Source of the DNA: Adiantum capillus-veneris
Lineage: Eukaryota > Streptophyta > Polypodiopsida > Polypodiales > Pteridaceae
Assembly: GCA_014529385.2 (NCBI GenBank)
Contig: CM043962.1
Span: 124,540,470 to 124,604,469, forward strand
Length of the DNA: 64,000 nt
Direction of reading: 5' to 3'
This document shows, piece after piece, positions 35,858 to 46,703 of the stretch. The notes under the pieces are model-generated. The model was not told the DNA's origin. It saw only the letters and a program-made list of their open reading frames with translations, and did no database searches. The first letter of the stretch is position 1. Each line of letters opens with the position of its first letter. The position numbers and the translations under genes are program-made.

Positions 35858-36339
35858 ATGAAGAGGGAGACAGCATGTTGCTAGGATAGAGAGAAATTAG
35901 AGAGAGGCAGAAGTGCGGTGTGAAGCAGAAAAAGAAGGTGGTTGAAACTACGAGAGAGACAAAGACCTTGCGTGGGTGCAAATGAATAGGAGAAATAGGG
36001 CCAAGAGGTTTGACGGCGAGGGTTGGTGGGATAGAGTCAAAAAGTCAAACTGTGTGTGTAGTGGGCTGCATGCATATTGCGAGGGAGAGACTCAGCAATT
36101 GGGTGGACTTATAGGGCAATTGTTAACAGCCCTTGAGGGACTCATGGCAACAAACTTGTGCTAGTTTGAGAGGCTATGAGACAACAGGTACTGCTCACCA
36201 GTAGGCGAGAGAGATAAAGTCTGCATGGCGGCCCTCAGGACTAAGTGGCACGGGCACCTCAGGGTGGGATCAAGGGCGGTGCTTGATTGGGGGTGGGATG
36301 GAGGGTGGATAGCCGTTGATTTCTCCGGGCACCATAAAA
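34439..36339. other. Intergenic DNA with a GT/GA microsatellite
   Basis: No gene was recognised. It contains the second copy of the repeat block (34,577-34,674) and a compound (GT)n(GA)n microsatellite at about 35,784-35,852. Short frames across that array are repeat artefacts. Confidence 0.6.
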
Positions 36340-36615
36340 GTAAACTAGGGAACAAAAGTAAACTAGGGAACCCTGGTTTACTTTTTGGCAAAAAGTGCAC
36401 ACCCAAAGATTTTCGATTAAGCATTAAATATGGGGGCTTTTGGGACCCATAAAGTACTCAGTGGAACATATTACTGACATATTTTTATGCTCTTATTAAA
36501 ATCCTATGGACGAATGTCATTAAGCATGGCGGCTACCCAATTGTAAACTAGGGAACCCTAGTTTACTTTTGTGTAAAAAGTAAACTAGGGTTTCCTAGTT
36601 TACAGTTGTGTAAAA
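36340..36615. repeat. Left palindrome cluster of the MULE-like element
   Basis: Four copies of TAAACTAGGG(A/T)(A/T)(C/T)CCTAGTTTA or half-sites lie at about 36,348, 36,359, 36,542 and 36,580, separated by spacers with AAAAAGT and TTTTGTGTAAAAAG words. Each full copy is self-complementary and could fold into a hairpin. Confidence 0.8.
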
Positions 36616-36728
36616 AGGGAGCTAGTGGGGTTTTCAACCGTTTGCTCATTTCTCTGATTAATGTCTCCACAAATTGGAGCTATGAGTTATCTTTGCTCCA
36701 TTCCTTGAGGATCATTGATTAGTCTACA

Positions 36729-39700
36729 ATGGATTGGATGATGACAAGTGAAGATAGTGCCAGTGTTACAAGCAATTCAGAATCGAGCTTCGACAACGAT
36801 GAAGCGGATGAAGTAGATGCTCAAGGGTTACATGTTCGGCGACCAAATCCTCTTGATTTTACATCCTCCATGTACTTCTCCTTTGATAGGTAAACTTACA
36901 ATGTAATGGTTTTGTCTCTACAAGATGCGATGCTGACAACCCTTGAGGATTTGAAAGGTTGCAAGAGAAGCAATGTACATGATCTCAAGAAGTGGAGACG
37001 ATTCAGAGACCGGCTTTGCTTGGTGGTAGAGGGTGAGAAATTAGCACTTTGCTTGAAACAGGAACCCAAGTTAAAGATTGCTTGTATTGAGGATTGGGAG
37101 GGCCTAGTATTAGCCGCTCATTTCAATGAAGGAAGGGGGCATCATAAAGGTCTTAATGCTACCATGGACACCTTGAAATTACAATGGTGTATTGATTTGC
37201 AACATTTTGGAATACCACGTTCTTATATCAAGGCACTCCTTGCATCGTGTGAATGTCAATGTGTCAAGAGTAGGGTTGAATCTTCTTCCCACCAAGGTTT
37301 GGATCTCAATAGAGTACAATTTCTTGAAATTTTCACAAACAAAAATGATGTGGACAAGGTTCTAGCAGATCTCATGGTAAAGTACAAGGTTAGGTTAAGA
37401 ATGGCACGCTCTTCAAAAAAGCGCACATCTTCCAAAGTCAAGGTGGACTACATATGTCATCGTGGAGGCTTTAGTAAGCGAAGAGGCAAGATGAAGAGGT
37501 TGCGCACAACAAGAAGGTGTGGGTGTCCATTCAAACTGCAAGTGGAAATACATGAAGGATTAGATGATGTTACAATAACTGTCTATCCTCAACATGGAAA
37601 TCATGTACCCGGATCAAGAAGCGACTTGTATCCTTTACCAGTGCATCCATCGGTTATAGAGTGCTGCATTGAAACTTGTTTGATGTTGGAAGCTCGCGTC
37701 ATGTTTCTCAAATGTCAATGTCAAAGAAGAAATTACAAATGAAAAAGGCCTCATTGTTGGACCTCACTATCTATAGGTTCTTTATGATACCCAAAGAGAT
37801 CAGAATGCTATCATATCGAATGCGGATTAAAGGTATGCTTTGCTCCATTATTGCGATTCTAGTAAACAAATGCATTTTATGTCACAACTGGTGTATTTTT
37901 TGGGTGTAGACCGAGTTAGTGATGATGATCGGACGGCAATGTCTATGGAAGCACTATCCCTACAAAAACAACATAAGGTGCCTTTTGTTACATGTGCATA
38001 TGTTATCCACCTTCATATTAGCATCTTCACTATTTTATGGCTTCATTGAATCATAAAAAAATGTGTATGTAGGTTGTCCATGTCCAACCATATAATCCCC
38101 AAGAAAAGGAAGCCAAAGATAGACCATCTATTTTGATTATACAAGATGATTGGATGCTAGACATTTGTGTCCGTTTCTCACAAAACAATGCTTGGGCCAT
38201 TGATAGTACCTTCAAGAAAAATGCATATGGTTTGCCTTTATTTGTAGCAGTGTTACCAAATCAATTGGGAGTTGGCATTCCCATTTGGTTCATGCTATGC
38301 ACGTCGGACTTGGGTGCTCAACACAAAGTTATAGCCTTGAATCTCCTGATGCGTTTGATTTTCTCAAGAATGGGAAACATCTGACCATCTGCATTGGTGA
38401 TTGATAAATCTCAACAAGAATAAGAAGCCTTGCTTGATGCCATCGACAAAGATCCACATTGTTGGAGGATAGATGAGCATGGGAATTATACTCAAGTTTC
38501 TTGTCATGTCCTATTGTTGGCATGGGTTGAAAATATTCTTCCTCAGGTATAACACACTTCTTTGATTTTGTGTGTGGGTCTTTTTGTGGTTAATGTGCTT
38601 ATAAATTGTCCTTATCGTCAGGTTCCCAAGGACCAATGTGGGGATATATACATAGGGTTGTGCAATCTTATGCAAAGTGTAACTGAAGGTGAATTTGATG
38701 GGCGGTATGAGATGTTATGTCACAAGTACGACAACCACCCAAACATAATTTGATATCTACAAAATGGTAGGTGCGCTCCAGATTGCATTTGGAGGAAGCG
38801 ATGGCCAAAGTTTGGGAGATTGTTTATGCATGGTAATGTAGACACCACAAATTTGGTGGAGCGATTGTGGCTATACATAAAATATAAACTTTTGGAGGCA
38901 CGCATTAACCGATCGGTCTTGGAGTTGGTACATGCTCAAGTTGGAGATTCCAAGACAGGAAATAGGATGGGTGGTACTTTGCTAAGGTTTTTAAAGCAAA
39001 AACAATAAATCGGTACTATTTCATGTGTTGTTTTTAAAATTGCTACGTTTACATGATTCTCTCAATGTCTCATTTGCCGGTGTATTGATTTTATACACTT
39101 TATATGCAGCTGATGCAGGGCGATATGGAGTTATTGGATCCTCAAAGAAGCACACAACAAAGTTAAAAGAAGGAGAATTGCTTATGAAGAGGTTTCAAGA
39201 TGACCCAACAAGCCTACAAGTAATTGATGAATTGACGTTGCAATTTAGAATAAAGAGCTCAAATGGTGCCAACCAGTGGTATTATGTTAAGTTGCAAGGA
39301 AATTATTGTGATTGTCCAAACTGGAGCTCGAAATGTAAGCATCTATGGAACCCGCTTGATAGTTAAGAATCACTTTCCCCATTTGACTGACATAATCCCA
39401 ATAGTAGACAATGCCCATGACATGACAAGGTATTTCAATGAAGATGAAGCATGCAACACTCCACAACCGTTGGAAGAGGTGTTAACCATGATGGAAGAAA
39501 TAAGAACTTTTATGGTGTCCATCCAAGAAGACCTCCCGAAGAAAAGCAACAAAGAGATGGATATTATTTTGCACGAACTTCAATCCATCAGGGACACTTT
39601 GGGATCATTGGCATGCCCAAAGAAAATCAAAATGCCAGAACGAGGCGATGTTCATCAAATTCAAGTGCATGTGATGCATACTCGACTTGGCCATGGCACA

Positions 39701-40150
39701 AAAGTTGTTCATGACCACAATCATGTCATAACACCCTCAAATCCTCGACACCAGACAAGCATTTTACGAAGAAAACATCAACGGTCGTCATCGCGTGCAC
39801 TTCAATGGGAGCCCAAGAATTTGGTGTCCCCATTGTTGTTCAAAAATTCTGTTGGTTAGCCCCTCGGTGATTACTTGTCACACATGCCATGCATTATTGC
39901 CATTGGCAAAAAGGCATTGTCACAACCTCGCTGAATCATGTATTTTGGGAAAAGAGGCCCACGTTTGTGATGGACCCTCTAGTTTTTTTTGTACTATTGT
40001 TTCATGTATTTATCCAGATGAAGAAGATGATGAGCGTACCTTAGCTCTATGCAAGAGAGAAACAGAGGAGACAATCAGAGTATGTGCCTCTAGCACAAGG
40101 ATCTTGCTTGTATTCAGGGATCATATACCTTCACAAAGGTCATTCATTTA
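36729..40150 (+). pseudogene. MULE-like DDE transposase with SWIM zinc finger
   Basis: From the N-terminus: an acidic start (ATG at 36,729) with TAA at about 36,894; a His/Cys-rich segment (HFNEGRGHHKGLNATMDTLK ... CECQC); a FAR1/WRKY-GCM1-style zinc module (YICHRGG ... RRCGCPFKLQV ... HGNHVPGS) near 37,450-37,620; then the RNase H-fold core with AIDSTFKKNAYGLPLFVAV (first Asp near 38,202), ALVIDKSQQE (second Asp near 38,403) and TTNLVERLWLYIKYKLLE (Glu near 38,859); a SWIM finger, CDCPNWSSKCKH, near 39,311; and a C-terminal double CxxC segment (WCPHC ... CHTC). Frameshifts occur near 37,690 and 39,340, with stops near 38,380 and 38,750. The enzyme would cut and paste the element. This copy is broken. 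Confidence 0.8.
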
Positions 40151-40229
40151 GCCATACAGATGCTACATTGAAACTTAACTTGAATTTTGATGTGTCTCTT
40201 ATATTTAGTACTCTTTAAGTTATTTAGTG

Positions 40230-41640
40230 TGGAAAGTGCACACAGGTAATCTAGGGTACCCTAGATTACTACAGCAATCTTTTGATGTGTGGAAAGTGCA
40301 CACAGGTAATCTAGGGTACCCTAGATTACTTCCTTTAGGTAATCTAGGGTACCCTAAATTTCACTAACCAGAGAGAAATCTTTTCATGTGTAGAAAGTGC
40401 CCACAGGTAAACTAGGGTACCCTAGATTACTTCCCATAAGTAATCTAGGGTACACTGTATTACTTGACTAACCAGAGAGCAAGTCCCTTTGGTGTGGGGA
40501 GTAACCTAGATTACTTCCCAATAGTAATCTAGGATACCCTTGATTACATCACTATCTCTTTTGGGTGCCATAGATAGTGTTAGGTTGCATGTCAAAAGAA
40601 ATACTCGGTGCCCTGTATTGCTTTCCACAGGTAATCTAGGGTACCCTAGATTACTTCACTAACTAGAGAGCAACCTTTTTTTGTGTGGAAAGTGCACACA
40701 GGTAATCTAGGGTACCCTAGATTACTTCCTTTAGGTAATCTAGGATACCCTAGATTACTTCACTAACCAGAGAGTAACATTTTCATGTGTGGAAAGTGCC
40801 CACAGGTAAACTAGGGTACCCTAGTTTACTTCCAATAAGTAATCTAGGGTACCCTAGTTTATTTTCAATAAGTAAACTAGGGTATCCTAGTTTACCTATG
40901 GATAGTTCCCACAGGTAAACTAGGGTACCCTAGATTACTTCACTAACCAGAGAGTAACCTTTTCATGTGTGGAAAGTGCCCACAGGTAAACTAGGGTACC
41001 CTAGATACTTCCAATAAGTAATCTAGGGTACCCTAGTTTACTTGTGAAAAGTGACCACAGGTAAACTAGGGTACCCTAGATTACTTCACTAACCAGATAG
41101 TAACCTTTTCATGTGTGGAAAGTGCCCACAGGTATACTAGGGTTCCCTAGATTACTTCCCATAAGTAATATAGGGTACACTATATTACTTGACTAACCAG
41201 AGAGAAAGTCCTTTTGGTGTGGGGAGTACCCTAGATTACTTCCCACTAGTAATCGGGGATACCCAAGATTACTTCACTAACCCTTTTGGGCGCCTTAGAT
41301 AATGTTAGATTGCCTATCAAAAGAAATCATTGGCACCTTAGATTACCTCCCACCAATACCCTAGATTACTTATTTAAAGTAATCTAGGGTACCCTAGTTT
41401 ACTTCCAATAAGTAATCTAGGGTACCCTAGATTACTTATCAAAACAACAATCAACCTCTATTTTGTGTTTTTGGTCTCGACAGGTAATCTAGGGTACCCT
41501 AGATTACTTCAAAAACCAGAAATCATACCCTTTTCTGTGGTTTTGGTACCTACAACTAAATTAGGGTACCCTTGGTCACTTCAAAAACCAAGAAAGAAAT
41601 CCATATTTTGTGCCTTTAGTACCAATAGGTAGCCTAAATT
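40230..41640. repeat. Right palindrome array: CTAGGGTACCCTAG repeats
   Basis: By eye there are about 14 perfect copies of the 14-bp palindrome CTAGGGTACCCTAG, usually extended to TAATCTAGGGTACCCTAGATTA or TAAACTAGG...CCTAGTTTA, plus about 10 degenerate copies. They are spaced by recurring phrases such as GGAAAGTGCACACAG, TTCACTAACCAGAGAG and TTCATGTGTGGAAAG, giving a higher-order unit of about 130-150 bp. A KpnI-like GGTACC centre is almost invariant while flanking arms vary between GATTA and GTTTA. Nothing here codes for protein. Confidence 0.97.
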
Positions 41641-42182
41641 ACTTCGCTAACAAGATAACAAATTATATGTCAAGTAGATTACGGTGTCAAATAGATTTGG
41701 ATGTCAAAGATTGTGTTCATGGATTAGTATTTTCTACGTGCGATTTTAGTTAGTGTTTCGTCACTCCAATTTTGGTGTATAGAAGCTCCAATACTTTGTG
41801 AGAGCGCGAGGTAAATTATGTGAGGTAAATTGTGATGGGAACTTTGCTACATTTAGAGCCACTTGGAGTGTGAACCACTCAAGCATACTTTGCTACGTAC
41901 ACATGATAACAAGAGTAGCCTTCGTATCTATTAAATTTTTTCTCTCTCACAAAGCAACATTAACACCAAGAGACATATCAAGCATCAACCCCAAAGTAAT
42001 TGCATTTGACACTAATGCAACATTAACACCAAAGCAAGCAAAATTTGCCAAACAATGCTTAAGCAATCGACACGTATTGGCATACCTTAACAACAAAGCT
42101 TGGGAAAATACCAAGAATTGATTCAAATTAAACCCATATGTCCTTACATATACTGAATCAAAACTGAGAAAAACTACCACTA
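41641..42182. other. Intergenic DNA, no gene recognised
   Basis: AT-rich sequence between the palindrome array and the 3' end of the first Ulp1-like gene. One short theme (ACATTAACACCAA and close variants) repeats at about 41,958 and 42,018. No element terminus could be identified. Confidence 0.5.
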
Positions 42183-44761
42183 TCATAAGTGGAAAAGAAG
42201 TTTTCTTGGTGTACACATGACAAACTTGCACAAAAAATAGATATCCCGGATCTTGGCTAAGTCAGTCTCCCTTGCTACTCCATGCACGAGACACTTTATC
42301 CATTCACCAAGACGTTCCTTTAGAATTTCCACATCACCATGAGAGAACCAATCTTTGGATATCTATTCAATTGCAACATGCAAAAAGAGAAAAACAAGTT
42401 ACGAATCGAAACACACCAACATTGTAATTTGCAATATATGTAAATGGTTTAAAAACACATACCCATTTTTGTGGTTTCTTTTGGATAAGTGCGCCTTCGA
42501 TAAACTTTGACATCACAGTCATTGTGTAATACCCACAATCTGTACCATTAGGTTGTTTTGGCATCTAAGACCAAAAGTACAATTCAATATTTAAGCCAAA
42601 CCCAAATCATCGTCAAAATCTTTGATAATTTAACTCAAACTAGCATGGTGCATACCTCGATGGAATCGTAGTAGCAAAGATGTTCCGGATCTTCTAGCTC
42701 CGTCAAGATGGGAACAAAATCGAGAGAAATTTTGCAAAACCCTAACAATCAATACATAAACAAGCTTCACTAAAGTATATCAAAAAAGTTATAAAACGTC
42801 TCACTACAAAAGCACACTACCTCCAAAACTCCTAGAAGAACTTTGTCATTAGGCCCATACTCATGGATTCAAAAAAGAGAATCGATGATTGGTTTGGACT
42901 TAACCCACTCAGACGTCGGATATGTGCATTGTAAAACACAAAGAGAGTCCAATGGGATCTACAAAAGCTCCAATTAGCACTTGTAGTCCAAAACATACTC
43001 ATGAGATAAAAATGGTACTCCCTAGTAGCTGAATAAAATACATACTCATGAACAATGGGAAAGAAGGAGAGCATAGTAGTTCCAAGATCCTTCCTTCCAA
43101 AATAATTAGTGAATCTCTTGGCATTGGCCTTTGAATTTTTCAATGCAAAGGCATACCACAAACTATGAACAAAGTGAATCTGCTCCAAGATTTCAGGTGC
43201 AAGAGTAATCTCCTTCCACCTTGCATACATTCACGGATTGCGAACCTTAATATAGAACTACAAACACTTGCATAATACACAATTTCACAACGAATTTATA
43301 CTCACATTAAATACAGATTCATTAAATTGCTAGAAGCTTCACTTTTCAAGAGATCACCCACATTCTCCATGGGGTAGTCCACATTAAGATCAAACCTTTT
43401 TGAATGAATGTGACAAACTAACCCCTCTTGTAAGCTACACAAAAATAAATTACGCTTATTCATGACTTGTCTTTTTGAGTAAGAACACAAAATCTATGCA
43501 TGAAAGATGTACCTGTCAACGACCGCATCAACACGTTCATCGCTTGATCTTTTGGGGATCCACATCGATGAAGATTGCTCTTGAGGTGCTACTATCCAGA
43601 GACGTGATGTTTATGGGAGAGTGTATCACATTTGACGCTCCTAAGTTAGGCTTCATTAAAAAAAGTCATTAAATCATAGCTCTCTAATAGAAGTCAACTT
43701 CAACAAGAGTAAAAAATATAAACTAACCTGACGCATTTGATCGGTACCCTTAGGAGTAGAAGACCCCCTCCTAGTTCTCAACTTATGAGGAGCGCTTGGT
43801 TCTCCAACCTCTCCACTCTCATGATCTGGGTCCTACGGTGGAAGACCATATTACGCATATGGTCACAAAATATAACACCACGCATGCAATAATGCAAAAA
43901 GCGAAAGACTCACAGGAGTTTCATTCTCATGCATATCTTTGTTTTTTTCGACAATCTCATTGGCATGCCCTTCGCTCGGCGCTCTCATCTATGACACGCA
44001 AATGGAGTTATCTATTGCCTAACCATAGAAATATTTACAGTAAAGACAATGCAAGCGTACATACCAAAGCCTTGTAGCCCTGCTTCATCTTGTCTCTCAT
44101 CAAAGAAACGCAGTGTGGCATGCCATCTTCCCATCGCTTCATCTCAACTTCCATGTAGCCCTGGAACCATATGTCATAAGAGAGGTCCTCTTTGTCCTGC
44201 ACTTTGTCCCAGCAAAGAGAAGCTCTTTCCTCAAGATCCTTTCTGTTTTTTTTGCGAGCATTCTTCACTCTAACCTTAATATCGTTGAAATGCTTCTCAC
44301 ATTGTCATAAGACACATTGAGGGGCATTGCTTGGCCTACATAAAACCTTAGGCCGCCCCCCTAAATCTTTTGGAATGTCCACATGGATACCATGTACAAA
44401 TTGAAGGTGCGGCACCATATCCATTCGATTTTCAAAGGCTCACTTCCTGTTTGGATATGTCTCTGAAGCACGACAATAACATATAACCTTGCTTTCTCGA
44501 TCGCGCTTCACCTCAATGTATGGCTCATTCACCTGCAAGAGCGATGAGAGATAACTAAGTAGAAAGATAAGAGAGATAACTAGAGAAGCCCCATCCGTTG
44601 CCCTCAATCCATTGGATGTACCTGTTGCGGATGGTGTGCCTCAATCGACCAATCGGATTGTCGCTCTCCAACCTCAGCACCATCCTCTTGCCCGGATAAG
44701 TTTTCAGCTTCAAACGGCTTCCCTGTTTCACACCCCTTCCCGGGCTCGACACCTTGTCCAA
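42183..44761 (-). pseudogene. Ulp1-like (C48) cysteine protease gene, multi-exon, decayed
   Basis: Minus-strand exons with consensus splice sites include 44,622-44,761, 44,065-44,532, short exons near 43,913-43,994 and 43,735-43,830, then 43,302-43,440, 42,832-43,230, about 42,656-42,750, 42,463-42,564 and 42,183-42,362. The protease fold is seen as MLSFFPIVHEY, SHWTLFVFYNAHIRR (catalytic His), ILFFESM (Asp position reads Glu), and PKQPNGTDCGYYTM (Gln and catalytic Cys). The Cys-containing exon joins in phase to a C-terminal exon (FSHGDVEILKERLGEWIK). C48 proteases remove SUMO/ubiquitin-like tags, and Ulp1 domains recur in plant transposons. Lesions: in-frame TGA at least three times (including at 43,228 and in exon 44,065-44,532) and a one-base shift near 42,860. 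Confidence 0.65.
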
Positions 44762-45049
44762 TGAGCACGAAGGCTACGTTACGTAGGAAAGTACATGGAA
44801 AGACTCAAAAAATAGGAAAATAGCATAAAACTGTCACGAATCTAGGATTGTAGCATCGTAATTTCCTTCCTTTTACCGAGATTTTAGGTGCTTGCATGTG
44901 GTCCCACTTCTGATATTCTCTTATGGTCATTAACGTACTGGAGGGTGACCATTAAGCCCGCACAAGATATTGGAATTCTAAAACACTTTCCCTCCATTAG
45001 AATTCTGTCAAAGTGAATCTCCCTCCACTAAAGCTTTTCTCTGAGATCT

Positions 45050-46470
45050 ATGGCTTCCACGTCTTCTTGCCCAAGAAGCTCCAGGTGTTTACTGTCTCTC
45101 ACACCAACAACCAACAGCTGCACTTTGCCTAGAAGGCCAAGTAGTAGCATATCCTCAATTACAATATCAACTTCAATAAGTGCAGAGAACCAATGGGTTG
45201 AACAAAGGATAAAAAAAGGTTCATGGGTCCTCATGCAACCAAGAAGACCCAAGAGATCTAGTGGTATCAACGTTTACCGCTCAGCATGGAAGGCCAGAGT
45301 GTTGGATCTCAAAGTTGAAATCGGCAAAAGATTTGTAAAGGAAGTTCTTGTTCAGCATGTGTTTACCCATCCAGAGGTGATAGCAAATGGTGGAAATGTA
45401 TCAGATATACATCAACCAGGTTGTAATTGTAAGTACTCTTGACATGTGAACTTACTGATACTCTCATTATAACTTTTCTTATATATTTTGCAATGTTTCT
45501 CCTGCTTCTTATGAGCAATGTCTCCATTCTTTACAGCTCAATTACATTAGATTTGTCATTTTTACTTATTGATACTCTTAGTTTAACTCTTCTTATATAT
45601 ATTGCAGATGTTTATCCCTCTTCTTATGAGCAATGGGAGCCTGTGGAGTGCATAATAGGCCTCTTCCATGTTGTTCATGCCCACATTGGTTCTCTACAAT
45701 ATTCAGGGAGGAGCAGCAAAAGCCTAGCTGATGAGGGAATATTTTTTTATGACCACTTCTACCAACTCAGCTCAGGGAATAAGAATGACATGTTGGTGAA
45801 AGTGCCTCTACCAACCGATTGGAACACTGTGGACTGGCTAGTTCCCGAGGAAACAATGGTGGAGGCAATGCGAAGTAAGCTCTACAAGGATATACAGAGG
45901 GCTCTACGTAGCTCTATTCCCACCAAACTGGTTAGAATTGCAAACTTTTGTCCTGTTGCACTCTTCATAGAGTTGTTTCATAGCTACAACATCCGTGTTA
46001 CGAAAACTATGTTCATGTGCAAGTCATTTCAGCAGTCATCCTGTGACAAACTTCTTGACAAAGGATGGTATGTAAAGGAAGAGATTGGTTTATGGTGCGA
46101 GGTCGCGCTTGATACTCTAGTTTTCAAGTACATGATTGCAAGCCAATCACTGTTACTCTCGTTTTGGTATATGCGATCACAAATGCTCAATGGTAAGTAC
46201 ATTCCTATGGACCAAGTTTCTGCAGGTTTGGAAGATAATCCTGCTGTGGATGTGGAAGTGATTGATAAAGAGCATGGCCTACTGTTGGTGGTTACAATAA
46301 GGGAGCTATGAAGTCTTGAACATTTGCGGCATGACATAATTGAAGAGTCAATGCACAGGGACCTATCAGATTTTTCCTTTTTCCTAGCTGGCCATAAGGT
46401 GATGCGGCAAAGGGAAAAAGATATTTTGTTCAAAGAGTTGGATGGTCGGGTTGAAGTAGTGTCAATGTAA
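45050..46470 (+). pseudogene. Unknown two-exon gene with an in-frame TGA
   Basis: I do not recognise this protein. Exon 1 starts at the ATG at 45,050 with a Ser/Thr/Arg-rich N-terminus, then WVEQRIKKGSWVLMQPRRPK, and ends at about 45,431 with a T|GTAAGT donor. Exon 2 starts after TATATTGCAG at about 45,608 and continues in phase (VYPSSYEQWEPVECIIGLFH ... HAHIGSLQYSGRSSK). The open frame meets TGA at 46,309-46,311 but continues in the same frame with plausible sequence (EHLRHDIIEESMHRDLSDFS) to TAA at 46,468-46,470. It faces the H3-Ulp1-FCP1 gene end to end, 233 bp away. The intron holds a duplicated copy of the acceptor region. It could be a transposon-encoded accessory protein or a host gene. 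Confidence 0.6.
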
Positions 46471-46589
46471 CAGATATTCTTGTGAACCCAAGTGTATACA
46501 AATGACTTTCAATACATGAAGTTTATTGAGCTCATTTGTCAATTGTGCCCTGTGAAAAAGTGTGCTTGAAATACATTTCTTTACCATGT

Positions 46590-46591
<2 letters not shown>

Positions 46592-46643
<52 letters not shown>
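46592..46643 (+). repeat. CT microsatellite
   Basis: About 25 CT units lie in the 233-bp gap between the converging ends of the unknown plus-strand gene and the H3-Ulp1-FCP1 gene. Confidence 0.95.
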
Positions 46644-46646
<3 letters not shown>

Positions 46647-46703
46647 GTTAGACAAGACAAATACATGATAGAAGAGTCATCTTAATTCATTAGAAAGTAC
46701 AAA

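Larger units (their letters stand above)
36340..41640 (+). mobile_element. MULE-like DNA transposon flanked by palindrome arrays
   Basis: A decayed MULE-type transposase gene (36,729-40,150) is bracketed by copies of a related short palindrome: four at 36,345-36,610 (CTAGGGAACCCTAG type) and more than 20 perfect and degenerate copies at 40,245-41,560 (CTAGGGTACCCTAG type). Shared motifs on both sides suggest these are the subterminal parts of one element. I could not identify exact termini or the 9-bp target duplication expected of Mutator-like elements, so the boundaries are approximate. Confidence 0.65.

Noticed and set aside
40230-41640. CRISPR-like array
   Set aside because: Units are palindromes with variable spacing and repeated spacers, in a plant nuclear context with no Cas genes.
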